Assembly: GCF_008065375.1 (NCBI RefSeq)
Contig: NZ_VJYI01000002.1
Location: 868,001 to 932,000 of the forward strand
Direction: 5' to 3'
Origin: Nonomuraea sp. SYSU D8015
GTDB lineage: Bacteria > Actinomycetota > Actinomycetes > Streptosporangiales > Streptosporangiaceae
DNA length: 64,000 bases
The notes below the pieces were generated by a model that worked only from the letters and a program-made list of their open reading frames with translations, searched no databases and was not told where the DNA came from. The stretch's first letter is position 1; the number at the start of each line of letters is the position of its first letter. The translations under genes were made by a program, and so were the position numbers. Positions 17,873-25,782 of the stretch are shown piece after piece.

Positions 17873-19145
17873 CCCCGTCGGCCAGCCCGTACGGCAGGTC
17901 GGGCCGCTGCGAGGCGATGTGCAGCAGCCGGTTGTACTTGATCACCCGCTCCCCCCGCGCGGGCGCACCGGCCTTGATCTGCCCGCAGCCGCTGGCCACC
18001 GCCAGCTCCGCGATGAAGTCGTCCACGGTCTCGCCGGAGCGGTGCGAGACCATCCGCGCGTACCCGTGCTTGCGGCACAGCTCCATCGCCTGCAGCGTCT
18101 CGGTGACGGTGCCGACCTGGTTGACCTTGATGAGCGCGGCGTTGGCGATCTCCCCGGCGATGCCCCGTCCGATGAGGGAGGGGTTCGTGACGAACACGTC
18201 GTCGCCGACGAGTTGCAGCCGCTCGCCGAGCCGGTCGGTCAGCCGCCGCCAGCCCTCGAGGTCGTCCTCGGCCAGACCGTCCTCGATGCTCCAGATCGGG
18301 TAGTCGTCGGCGAGCTCGGCGTACAGCTCGATCAACTCCAGGCCGGACAGGCGCTCGCCCGCCACCTGGTAGTCGCCGTCGCTCCGGCGGAACCGGGAGG
18401 CGGCCGGGTCCAGCGCGATGGCCACCTGGTCGCGGGCGGGGACATATCCGGCGTCGTCGATGGCTTGCACCAGCGCGGCCAGCACCTCGCGCGGGCGGGT
18501 GAAGTCGGGCGCCAGGCCACCGTCGTCGCCCTGGCCGGTCGGGTGGCCCGCCGCCGCCAGGTTCCTCCGCAGGACGGCGTAGATCTCCGCCCCCGCGCGC
18601 ACAGCCTCGGCCATGGAGGGCGCGCCGATGGGGGCGATCATGAATTCCTGGAAGTCGAGCTGGTTGGAGGCGTGCAGGCCGCCGCTGACGAGGTTGAAGT
18701 GCGGCACCGGCATCCGCGGCCGCACCGTGTACGGGGAGAGGAACTCCCACAGCTGCTGGCCGTGGGAGGAGGCCACGGCACGCGCGGTGGCCATCGACAC
18801 GCCCACGGTGGCGTTGCCGCCCAGCCTGCTCTTGTCGGACGTGCCGTCCAACTCGATCAGGGCCTGGTCGACATCGGCCAGCGAGTGCCACGGGCGGCCC
18901 TTGAGCCGGTGGAAAATCGATCCGGTGATGCGGGCCGCCGCGCGGGTCACGCCGGCGCCGTCGTACCGGGTGGTGTCACCGTCGCGCAGCTCGACCGCCT
19001 CTTTCGTGCCGGTGGAAGCACCGGAGGGCACTCCGGCCCATCCGGTCGCGCCTCCGGCCAGAGTGAGGGTCACCGACAGGGTCGGGCGGCCACGCGAGTC
19101 CAGGATCTGCATGGCGCCCAGGTCGATGATGTGGAACGCGCACAC
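17862..19145 (-). CDS. Divergent enolase paralogue
   Basis: 427 aa, full enolase length and fold: SGASTGTKEA loop, GGLHASN (H158), FQEFM (E167), metal ligands in ALDPAAS (D246), SIEDGL and LVGDDVF, LIKVNQVGT, SHRSGET and IKAGAPARGER. The otherwise near-invariant GDEGG is GDDGG here, so the catalytic Glu is replaced by D208. Several signature positions also differ, such as DSRGRPT for DSRGNPT and GGNATVGVSMA for the usual ANAILGVSLA. It is probably not the housekeeping glycolytic enzyme. Alternatives are a specialised enolase, for example of the carboxyphosphoenolpyruvate synthase type, or a low-activity paralogue. No phosphonate genes are nearby. Confidence 0.88.
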   Translation of the reverse strand: MCAFHIIDLGAMQILDSRGRPTLSVTLTLAGGATGWAGVPSGASTGTKEAVELRDGDTTRYDGAGVTRAAARITGSIFHRLKGRPWHSLADVDQALIELDGTSDKSRLGGNATVGVSMATARAVASSHGQQLWEFLSPYTVRPRMPVPHFNLVSGGLHASNQLDFQEFMIAPIGAPSMAEAVRAGAEIYAVLRRNLAAAGHPTGQGDDGGLAPDFTRPREVLAALVQAIDDAGYVPARDQVAIALDPAASRFRRSDGDYQVAGERLSGLELIELYAELADDYPIWSIEDGLAEDDLEGWRRLTDRLGERLQLVGDDVFVTNPSLIGRGIAGEIANAALIKVNQVGTVTETLQAMELCRKHGYARMVSHRSGETVDDFIAELAVASGCGQIKAGAPARGERVIKYNRLLHIASQRPDLPYGLADGGGR

Positions 19146-19289
19146 GGCTCCTCCATATGGGGTGCGTCACGGGTCGCTTACGACGGTGTCATGGTCGTCC
19201 GCGCGTACATAGGGCAGATCGCCCTCACCGCACCACGGGTACACATGTCAGACATCTCCAGCACCCGCGCCGCCTGACCTGGCCGCGAC

Positions 19290-20732
19290 TCAGCGGGGGA
19301 GGTAGGCGTACCACGTGCCGGGCCGCACGCCCGCCAGCGGTCTCCTCTCCCAGGTCTGGAGGAACGGCGCGGGCATGGCGCGTCCCTCGTCGACGGCGAC
19401 CACCTGCTTGCCCGCGCTCCCGGCATCGCGGACCGCCGCCGGACTCTCGCTCTGCTGCGGCCAGCGCAGCACGGTGTGCCCTTCGCAGCCCATCCGGTAG
19501 GCGATCATCACCGCGTGCTCGCCGTACACCAAGCACGGCCGGCGCACCCCCAGGCCGCCCAGCTCCTGGGCGACCTCGACGTCGGCCCCCCGCTTGGCCA
19601 GCCGGGCGGCGACGACCTTGTCCAGCGTCAGCCCTTGGAGTGTGAACTGGGCCAGCAAACCGGTGGCGACCAGGCCGGCGGCGACGACGCGCCGGCCTTC
19701 CAGCAGCCGGAGGACGCCGTACGCGATCGGGAACGCCAGCAGCGCGTACGTCGGCAGCAGGAACCGGGGCGCGGCGTAGCCGACCAGGAAGACGTACGGC
19801 AGGGCCATCGACAGGCCGGCGGCGGCCGGCAGCGCGCACTCGGCCAGGAATCCGCGGCGGCGCGCGGCGTACAGGCCGAGCAGGACGAGGACCGGGATCG
19901 TGCCCCACCAGAGGAGCCAGGGCAGCAGGGCGGGCCCGCAGTGCGCGGGAGGCCGGCAGAGCAGCGGCCCGTTGAGCGCCCGGGCGTGCTCGTACAGCGA
20001 GAAGTGCAGGCCGGTCTCGTTCGCCGCCCCCGCGGCCGCCCAGCGGGCGGCGAGCCCGCCGAACCTGACGTACGCCTCGATGATCCAGTCGGCCCAGCCG
20101 GCGGCCAGGCCCCCGAACAGGGCGATCCCGGCCCCGGCCCGCCGCCGTCCCGGCAGGGCGAGCGCCACCGCGAGCGGGAGCACGAGCCAGATGCTGTCCG
20201 GCGGCCGCAGCAGCGCCACCGCGCACACGCTCACCGCCAGCCCGATCAGTGGCCCACGCCCGCCACCGGGCCGCACGCACCGCAGGAAGCAGCCGACGGC
20301 GGCCACCGCGCCGAACGCCACCCACAGGTTCGGCATGACCTCGTTGCCGTAGAACAGCGACAGCCACAGGGAGGCGAAGAGCAGACCGGCCAGCGGCACC
20401 GCCGGCCCGGACCGCACCCGCAGCCAGACCCCGAACGACACGTACAGCGCCAGGGCCGACAGCAGGCACAGATAGACCCGCAGCGCCTCCGTCGAGGCGG
20501 TGACGAACACCACCGGCGCGACCAGCAGGGTGACGCCCCGGGCCCGCGGCGCGATGAACTCGGCGGCCGGCACGCGCGGATCGACCTGGCTGACGTAGAC
20601 GACCTCGTCCCACCCCAGCCCCATCTCCGGGGTGACGACGACCAACTGGACGAGCCCGTAGCAGACGGCCACCAGGGCCAGCGACGCCCGCCACGGATCT
20701 GCCCGCACCCACGAGTGAAGTGATTTCCTCAT
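19290..20732 (-). CDS. GT-C-like polytopic membrane protein (glycosyltransferase 39-type)
   Basis: 480 aa with about ten to twelve hydrophobic helices and a C-terminal soluble tail (about 400-480). After the first helix comes GWDEVVYVSQ; an acidic pair in the first external loop is the hallmark of GT-C glycosyltransferases that use lipid-linked sugars. The rest, including NEVMPNLW and RPPDSIWLVL, is compatible with PMT/ArnT-like proteins. Acceptor and donor are unknown, so assignment stays at fold level. The ATG giving MRKSLHSW is used because the preceding residues lack family likeness. Confidence 0.72.
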   Translation of the reverse strand: MRKSLHSWVRADPWRASLALVAVCYGLVQLVVVTPEMGLGWDEVVYVSQVDPRVPAAEFIAPRARGVTLLVAPVVFVTASTEALRVYLCLLSALALYVSFGVWLRVRSGPAVPLAGLLFASLWLSLFYGNEVMPNLWVAFGAVAAVGCFLRCVRPGGGRGPLIGLAVSVCAVALLRPPDSIWLVLPLAVALALPGRRRAGAGIALFGGLAAGWADWIIEAYVRFGGLAARWAAAGAANETGLHFSLYEHARALNGPLLCRPPAHCGPALLPWLLWWGTIPVLVLLGLYAARRRGFLAECALPAAAGLSMALPYVFLVGYAAPRFLLPTYALLAFPIAYGVLRLLEGRRVVAAGLVATGLLAQFTLQGLTLDKVVAARLAKRGADVEVAQELGGLGVRRPCLVYGEHAVMIAYRMGCEGHTVLRWPQQSESPAAVRDAGSAGKQVVAVDEGRAMPAPFLQTWERRPLAGVRPGTWYAYLPR

Positions 20733-20830
20733 TCCCACCGGCCTCTTCTTAGCGCCGACGGGGGAGCGAGGACGGGCATGGCGACAACGCTTGCCGGAAC
20801 CCATGCCCATCCATGAAACGCCGCCAGGCG

Positions 20831-21400
20831 TCAGCCTCCCGCGGAGGCCTCCGAGGCGGCCTCCGCGGCGGCGGCCCGCCGGTCCGGCTGCTCGGCGGCG
20901 GCCGGCGCGAACATCAGCCGCAGGCCCAGGAAGGCGCACAGCGGGCCGAGCGCGCTCATCGCGGCCGAGCTGACGAACGCGGCGGCCAGGTTGCCGGAGG
21001 CGAAGCCGAATCCGCCGAAGTAGGTGGCGAACAGCGACGCGAACCCGAAGAACATCCCGGGGATGAGGGACAGCGCCCGCAGGCGGCCGGCCGCCAGCAG
21101 CGTGCCGTTGACCACGAAAATCACCAGTCCCAGGGCCACGGTCCGGCCGAAGGTCGTGCTGCCGAACATGTCGCCCGTGGCCTGGTTGAGCAGGACGGCC
21201 GCCACGCCGAACCCCGCCCCGGCGGTGGTGGCGGTGATCAGCTTCACCGCGTTGTCCCTGGTCGGTCCGCCGAGGAGGAAGGTGCCGGCCCAGGTGATGA
21301 AGATGGCCCACGTCGGCAGGTTGAGCGGGCTCATGGCGAGGAAGACGGTGGCGAAGGCGACGATCGAGGCGCTGACCTCATGAGGCAGGCGAAAACGCAT
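20831..21400 (-). CDS. DUF1097 membrane protein
   Basis: 189 aa with five to six hydrophobic helices. The region FATVFLAMSPLNLPTWAIFITWAG and FLLGGP is typical of DUF1097 (YcdZ-like) inner-membrane proteins, whose function is unproven. The C-terminal 25 residues are an Ala/Glu-rich soluble tail. It lies 13 bp after the alpha/beta hydrolase and reads in the same direction as the formamidase genes. A role in uptake or release of a small amide, formate or ammonium is possible, but nothing in the sequence proves it. Confidence 0.75.
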   Translation of the reverse strand: MRFRLPHEVSASIVAFATVFLAMSPLNLPTWAIFITWAGTFLLGGPTRDNAVKLITATTAGAGFGVAAVLLNQATGDMFGSTTFGRTVALGLVIFVVNGTLLAAGRLRALSLIPGMFFGFASLFATYFGGFGFASGNLAAAFVSSAAMSALGPLCAFLGLRLMFAPAAAEQPDRRAAAAEAASEASAGG

Positions 21401-21413
21401 GACGGCCCCCGCC

Positions 21414-22445
21414 TCAGCCCAGGCCGCCCGGCTTGGCCAGCAGCTCACGCAGGGCCGCGTCGATGAACGCGGTGTCCTTCGGATTGCTGCCGTGCCCGGC
21501 GAAGTGGCCCCAGATGCCCGGGATGACGCGGAGTTCGGCGTTGGTCATGTGTCCGACCGCCCAGGCCTCGTCCTCCGGCGGGAAGTAGAGGTCCTTCTCC
21601 GCCGGCATCACGATGGACGTCGCCTTGATGGAGGCGAGGGCGGCCTCGGTGTCGCCGTCGAAGCCGGGAGTGCGCCCGACGTCTCCGTTCTGCCAGGTCC
21701 AGAGCATGGACAGCAGGTTGTTCGGGTCCCGGCCGTCCAGGAAGAAGCCCTCCCAGAAGCCGACCAGGAAGTCCTCCAGGGAGGTGTAGCCGAGCTGCTC
21801 GTACGCCTTCTCCCAGTAAAAGGCCTGGGAGAAGCCCCACCCGGCGTACACCCGGGCCAGGGCGCGCAGCCCGGTGGTCGGCCACTGGCCGCCGTACCAG
21901 CCGCCGGCGAAGACGGCGTCCGCTGTCAGGGCGGCTTTCACGCCTTCCAGGAAGACGATGTTGTGGATGCTCGTACGCGGAGAGCCGCAGAACGGGGCGA
22001 TCCGCTCGACCATCTCGGGGTGGCTCACCGCCCACTGGTACGTCTGCCCAGCGCCCATGGACCAGCCCGTCACCAGGGCCACGCGCTCGATGCCGAACTG
22101 CTCGGTCACCAGCCGGTGCTGCGCCACGACCTGGTCGTAGACCGTGATGCGCGGGAAGCGCGCCCGGTCGTAGGGAGGTGGGGTGTTGCTCGGGGAGCTG
22201 GACAGGCCGTTGCCGAGCATGTTCGGCACGATGATGAAGTACTGGTCCGGGTCGAGCGCCATGCCCTGCCCGATGAGCCACTCGTTGTCCCAGTGCCGCC
22301 CGGAGTACCAGGTGGGGTAGACGATGACGTTGCTCTTGTCCGCGTTCAGCTCGCCGTACGTCTTGTAGGCCAAGAAGGCGCCGCGGAGGGTGGCGCCGTG
22401 CTGGGTGGTGAAGTCGCCCAGCTCGAAGGTCTGGTGGTCGTTCAT
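21414..22445 (-). CDS. Alpha/beta hydrolase, homoserine-acetyltransferase-like
   Basis: 343 aa. MetX-like fold: LAYKTYGELNADKSNVIVYPTW at the start, nucleophile Ser in GWSMGAGQ, the acid in EKDLYFPP and His in WGHFAGHG. True MetX enzymes have other hallmark residues around acetyl-CoA, and none of the methionine genes are here, so a hydrolase/esterase is more likely. It lies 30 bp downstream of formamidase in the same direction. By context it may act on an ester, amide or related compound feeding the pathway; this is inference. Confidence 0.83.
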   Translation of the reverse strand: MNDHQTFELGDFTTQHGATLRGAFLAYKTYGELNADKSNVIVYPTWYSGRHWDNEWLIGQGMALDPDQYFIIVPNMLGNGLSSSPSNTPPPYDRARFPRITVYDQVVAQHRLVTEQFGIERVALVTGWSMGAGQTYQWAVSHPEMVERIAPFCGSPRTSIHNIVFLEGVKAALTADAVFAGGWYGGQWPTTGLRALARVYAGWGFSQAFYWEKAYEQLGYTSLEDFLVGFWEGFFLDGRDPNNLLSMLWTWQNGDVGRTPGFDGDTEAALASIKATSIVMPAEKDLYFPPEDEAWAVGHMTNAELRVIPGIWGHFAGHGSNPKDTAFIDAALRELLAKPGGLG

Positions 22446-22475
22446 GGAGGGTCTCGCTTCCGATGCCGAAAGGGG

Positions 22476-23723
22476 TCAGGAGGTCACGGCGCACTGGCCG
22501 CGGTCGGCCTTGCGGGGGCCGTCCGCCGTCGGGCGGATGTCGAAGTCGAAGATCGCGGTCGGCAGGTAGAGCGTGCTGCACGCGTTGGGGATGTCCACCA
22601 CGCCGCTGAGCCGGCCCTCGATCGGCGCCGAGCCGAGCAGGAGGTAGGCCTGCTCGCCGCTGTACCCGAAGGACTTGAGGTACTCGACCGCGTTCAGACA
22701 GGCGTTGCGGTACGCCAGCGTGGCGTCGAGGTAGTGGTTGGTGTCGGTGGAGTGGTCCACGGAGATGCCGACGAACGAGAGGAACTCGCTGTAGCGGGGC
22801 TCGACGTTGCCGGGCATGAAGATCGGGTTCGTGGTCACGCCGTACTTCTCCATGCCGCCTTTGATGAGGTCGACATGGAGGTCCAGGAACCCGCCCATCT
22901 CGATGGCGCCGCAGAAGGTGATCTCCCCGTCGCCCTGGCTGAAGTGCAGGTCGCCGGCGGACAGCAGGGCGCCGGGCACGTGCACGGGGTAGAACACGCG
23001 GGAGCCGCGGGTGAGGTTCTTGATGTCGTGGTTGCCGCCGTTCTCCCGGGCCGGCACCGTACGGGCGCCCTCCTGGGCGACCCTGGCCGCCTCCGCGCCT
23101 GCGAGCTGTCCGGCCAGCGCGTTGTCCGCCAGCGGCGGCAGCGCGAGCGCCGGCACCCGGTACGGGTCGGTGTCGATGAGGGCCTGCTCGCGGGCGTTCC
23201 ACCGGGCCAGCAACCCGGCGGACGGGGCGGTGCCCATGAGCCCGGGATGGGTGATCCCGGTGTACCGGACCCCGGGGATGTGCCGCGAGGTGGCCATCTG
23301 CCCGTGGAAGTCCCAGATGGCCTTGTACGAGTCCGGGAAGTGGTCGGTGAGGAACCCACCGCCGTTGTCGCGGGCGAAGACACCGGTGTACCCCCATCCC
23401 GACCCCGACCCGTCGCCTGTCGGCTGCGGGATCGGCCCCAGGTCGAGGATGTCCACGATGAGCAGGTCGCCGGGCTCGGCCCCTTCCACCGCGATCGGGC
23501 CGCTGAGCATGTGCGCGTGCGTGAGGTCGACGTCGCGCACGTCGTTGGCCGAGTCGTTGTTGCCGATCTGGTTGTCGGTCCAGTCCCTGCATTCGAGACG
23601 GAACTCCGTTCCCGGCGACACGGTGGCGGCCGGCGGGATGTCCGGGTGCCAGCGGTTGTGACCCGGGATCTTCTGATCGCGCATGGACAGGGTCTGGTCG
23701 ACGCTGAAGACGACTTGCGGCAT
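22476..23723 (-). CDS. fmdA: Formamidase (FmdA/AmdA family)
   Basis: 415 aa, the full length of the acetamidase/formamidase family. Recognisable blocks are the N-terminal HNRWHPDIPP, FRLECRDWTDNQ, the Asp-rich GDLLIVDILDLG, GWGYTGVF and the later FSQGDGEITFCGAIEMGG. The enzyme hydrolyses formamide (or short aliphatic amides) to formate and ammonia in the cytoplasm and works as a homo-oligomer. It is followed by the alpha/beta hydrolase and preceded by FmdB, the usual companion gene. The ATG yields MPQVVFSVDQT and has a GGAGG-like site 5-7 nt upstream. Confidence 0.94.
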   Translation of the reverse strand: MPQVVFSVDQTLSMRDQKIPGHNRWHPDIPPAATVSPGTEFRLECRDWTDNQIGNNDSANDVRDVDLTHAHMLSGPIAVEGAEPGDLLIVDILDLGPIPQPTGDGSGSGWGYTGVFARDNGGGFLTDHFPDSYKAIWDFHGQMATSRHIPGVRYTGITHPGLMGTAPSAGLLARWNAREQALIDTDPYRVPALALPPLADNALAGQLAGAEAARVAQEGARTVPARENGGNHDIKNLTRGSRVFYPVHVPGALLSAGDLHFSQGDGEITFCGAIEMGGFLDLHVDLIKGGMEKYGVTTNPIFMPGNVEPRYSEFLSFVGISVDHSTDTNHYLDATLAYRNACLNAVEYLKSFGYSGEQAYLLLGSAPIEGRLSGVVDIPNACSTLYLPTAIFDFDIRPTADGPRKADRGQCAVTS

Positions 23724-23751
23724 GTGCTGCCTCCAAAGACTGGTTCGCCGA

Positions 23752-24033
23752 TCAGGGCTTCGGCAGTAGGGCGTGTCGGGGGTCGGCCGACGGCGCGGGT
23801 CCCCGGCGTGCCGCCGGGACCTCGCCGACGACGCGGGGCTCGTACGCGCCGGCCTCCTGGGCCCGCAACGCCTGCGCCAGGGCGGCCGGGGTGCGGGTCA
23901 GCATGGGCGAGGTGAAGACCCGCCGGGACCGGTGCCCGCAGCCGTCACACGGCTCCTCGGGCCGGGCCTCCCCGATCGGGCGTCGTACGTCGAAGGGTCC
24001 GCATTCCGCGCAGCGGTACTGGTAGGTCGCCAT
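23752..24033 (-). CDS. fmdB: FmdB-type zinc-ribbon protein
   Basis: 93 aa. The N-terminal MATYQYRCAECG and later CDGCGHRSRRVF supply the two Cys pairs of the FmdB (CxxC...CxxC) zinc ribbon; the tail is Ala/Pro-rich and unstructured. FmdB proteins are found beside formamidase and nitrile/amide genes and are thought to help regulation or enzyme assembly, though the mechanism is unproven. A strong GGAGG lies 3-7 nt before the ATG, ruling out the ATG four codons upstream. Confidence 0.88.
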   Translation of the reverse strand: MATYQYRCAECGPFDVRRPIGEARPEEPCDGCGHRSRRVFTSPMLTRTPAALAQALRAQEAGAYEPRVVGEVPAARRGPAPSADPRHALLPKP

Positions 24034-24048
24034 GGGCACCTCCAAAAG

Positions 24049-24062
24049 CTTCCGTTAGGAAG
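24049..24062. promoter_or_regulatory. Inverted repeat upstream of fmdB
   Basis: CTTCC-GTTA-GGAAG is a perfect 5-bp inverted repeat 15 nt before the fmdB start codon. It shares the TTCC...GGAA arms with the palindrome at 25273-25294 next to the MarR gene, which suggests a common binding protein. The spacing differs (4 versus 8 nt between TTCC and GGAA), so the link is tentative. Confidence 0.4.
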
Positions 24063-24138
24063 TATTTTTGGCGGAAGTAAATCCGGGAGATGCCGAATGT
24101 TACATGCGTGTAAACGAAGTGAGCCGCTGACGCGCGGG

Positions 24139-25239
24139 CTAGGAGAGCTGCTGGAGGACGTCCCACTGCAGGCCGTCGGCGGCCGCGAGGAACACGCGCT
24201 GGTTCAGGTGCCGGTTCCGCACCTGGACGGTGCCGCGCGGGCTCTCGTACTCCAGCCCTTCGGCCATCGCCTGGATGCGTTCCACGTCGAACGCGCCCGC
24301 CCGGCGCAGCAGCTCGGTGAGCATGCGCACGCCTTCGTAGCAGGACTCGCCCAGGCTGTTGAGCACCGGCGCCTGCGGCCCGAACCTGCGCCCGTAGGCG
24401 GCGGCGAAGTCGAGCCCGGAGGCGGTCGGCAGGTCCTCGAAGTATCCGGCCGAGGTCATCAGGCCTCGCGTGTTCTCCGGCCCCGTGGCGAGGAGCACGT
24501 TCTCCTCGATCAGCGAGCTGAACCGGATGTGGTCCCGATCCAGCCCCGCGCCGCTGAACGAGCGGTTGAAGGCGACGGCGTCGTTGCCGATCAGGAGCAT
24601 GAGGACGGCCTCGCACCCGCTGACCGCGACCCGGCGGAGCGTCTCGTCGAAGTCCTCGGTGCCCAGCGGCACGTAGATCTCGTCGCACACGACGCCGCCC
24701 AGCTCGGCCAGGTAGCGGCGGGCGGCGCGGGCAGAGGACCGCGGCCAGACGTAGTCGTCGCCCACGATCGTCCATCGCCGGATGCCCAGCTCGCCCGCGA
24801 ACCACTCCAGCGTCGGCCGCAGCTGGCGGTTCGGCGTCTCGCCGGTGAGGAACACCCCGGGGGAGCGCTCGCCGCCCTCGTAGAGCGCCGTGTAGACGTA
24901 CGGCACCCGGCCGCCGATGCGCGGGGCGACGACCTCGCGTACCGCCGAGATGTGCCAGCCCGCCACGGCGTCGATCATGCCCGCGCAGATCAGCGCGTCG
25001 ATCTCCGTCGCCACCTGCTCGGGCGGCGCACCCCCGTCGACGAGCACCAGCCGCAGCTCTTTGCCCAGCACCCCGGACTCGGCGTTGACCTCTTCGGCCG
25101 CCAGTTGCGCACAGCACTCGCAGGACGGCCCGAAGATCCCGGCCGGCCCCTGGAGGGGGATGACGAGGGCGACGTCCAGCGTGTCACGGCTCCCGGGCCC
25201 CGCGAGAGAGCCGGGCCACAGGCGCGCCTTCTCGATCAT
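24139..25239 (-). CDS. AmiC-like amide-sensing binding protein, not exported
   Basis: 366 aa, the periplasmic-binding-protein fold of the leucine/amide/urea receptor group: DVALVIPLQGPAGIFGPSCE, AAEEVNAESGVLGKEL, DAVAGWHISAVREVV, WTIVGDDYVWPRS and GESCYEGVR. It has no signal peptide and no lipobox, and no ABC permease or ATPase genes are adjacent, so it is probably a cytoplasmic ligand sensor like AmiC rather than a transporter receptor. A MarR-type gene is divergent, the pairing known as NhhC/NhhD for nitrile hydratase control in Rhodococcus. The likely ligand is formamide or a short amide. Confidence 0.85.
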   Translation of the reverse strand: MIEKARLWPGSLAGPGSRDTLDVALVIPLQGPAGIFGPSCECCAQLAAEEVNAESGVLGKELRLVLVDGGAPPEQVATEIDALICAGMIDAVAGWHISAVREVVAPRIGGRVPYVYTALYEGGERSPGVFLTGETPNRQLRPTLEWFAGELGIRRWTIVGDDYVWPRSSARAARRYLAELGGVVCDEIYVPLGTEDFDETLRRVAVSGCEAVLMLLIGNDAVAFNRSFSGAGLDRDHIRFSSLIEENVLLATGPENTRGLMTSAGYFEDLPTASGLDFAAAYGRRFGPQAPVLNSLGESCYEGVRMLTELLRRAGAFDVERIQAMAEGLEYESPRGTVQVRNRHLNQRVFLAAADGLQWDVLQQLS

Positions 25240-25246
25240 AGAGGTT

Positions 25247-25301
25247 ACGGTAGCGATTAGTTATTACGGGAACATTTCCTCGCGATAGGAAATGCTACCG
25301 T
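25247..25301. promoter_or_regulatory. Nested palindromes between the AmiC-like and MarR genes
   Basis: Outer arms ACGGTAGC (25247-25254) and GCTACCGT (25294-25301) are perfect inverted complements. Inside them CATTTCCT (25273-25280) and AGGAAATG (25287-25294) form a second perfect 8-bp inverted repeat. The block fills the promoter space of both divergent genes and is a strong candidate operator for the MarR-type protein. Confidence 0.7.
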
Positions 25302-25328
25302 TGGAGGCGTGACCACCACGACGATCTC

Positions 25329-25778
25329 TTGGCAGGGAAATTGACGACCGCGGCGACCGTACATCGCGACCTCGACTTCGCACGGCTCCTCACGCTCGTC
25401 GAACGCGGCGTCGTGCAAAGGCTCGGTGCGGCGCTGAAGGCGGAGGACGCCACGCTGGAGGAATGGCGCGTCCTGTCACTCCTGGGCGACGGCAACGGCC
25501 ATCCCATGACGGAAATAGCCGAATTCGCGATGCTGCCGCCGCCGACCCTCACCAAGATCATCGACCGCATGGTGTCGCTGACCCTCGTCCACCGCCGGGT
25601 GGACGAGGCGGACCGCCGGCGGGTGCTGGTCTTCGCGACGGACCGCGGCCGCCAGGCACTCGAGAGGTGGACCGCCACGGTGGAGCGTCAGTTCGGCGAG
25701 ATCGTCGACGCCGTCGGGGGTGAGGAGATCGCCCTCTTGAGAGCCCTCCTCGCCCGCATGTCCACCCGTCTGGGGTGA
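25329..25778 (+). CDS. MarR-family transcriptional regulator
   Basis: 149 aa. A winged helix-turn-helix in the middle: EEWRVLSLLGDG, MTEIAEFAMLPPPTLTKIIDRMVSL, then the wing with VDEADRRRVLVFATDRGR. Dimerisation helices are at both ends. No ATG or GTG gives a family-like N-terminus, so a TTG start is needed: either the one used here or the TTG four codons later, which has AGGG just before it. It is divergent from the AmiC-like sensor across a palindromic region. It probably regulates the formamidase genes in response to amide, as NhhD does with NhhC. Confidence 0.88.
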   Translation: MAGKLTTAATVHRDLDFARLLTLVERGVVQRLGAALKAEDATLEEWRVLSLLGDGNGHPMTEIAEFAMLPPPTLTKIIDRMVSLTLVHRRVDEADRRRVLVFATDRGRQALERWTATVERQFGEIVDAVGGEEIALLRALLARMSTRLG

Positions 25779-25782
25779 CGTC

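Noticed and set aside
17862..19145. Housekeeping enolase
   Set aside because: The catalytic Glu is Asp and several signature residues differ, and the gene is not near the usual ftsB-type neighbours.
21414..22445. Homoserine O-acetyltransferase (metX)
   Set aside because: Only the fold and catalytic triad agree; the context is an amide cluster without methionine genes, so a general alpha/beta hydrolase call is safer.
24139..25239. Receptor of a urea/amide ABC importer
   Set aside because: There is no signal peptide, lipobox, permease or ATPase gene nearby; the AmiC-like sensor reading fits better.
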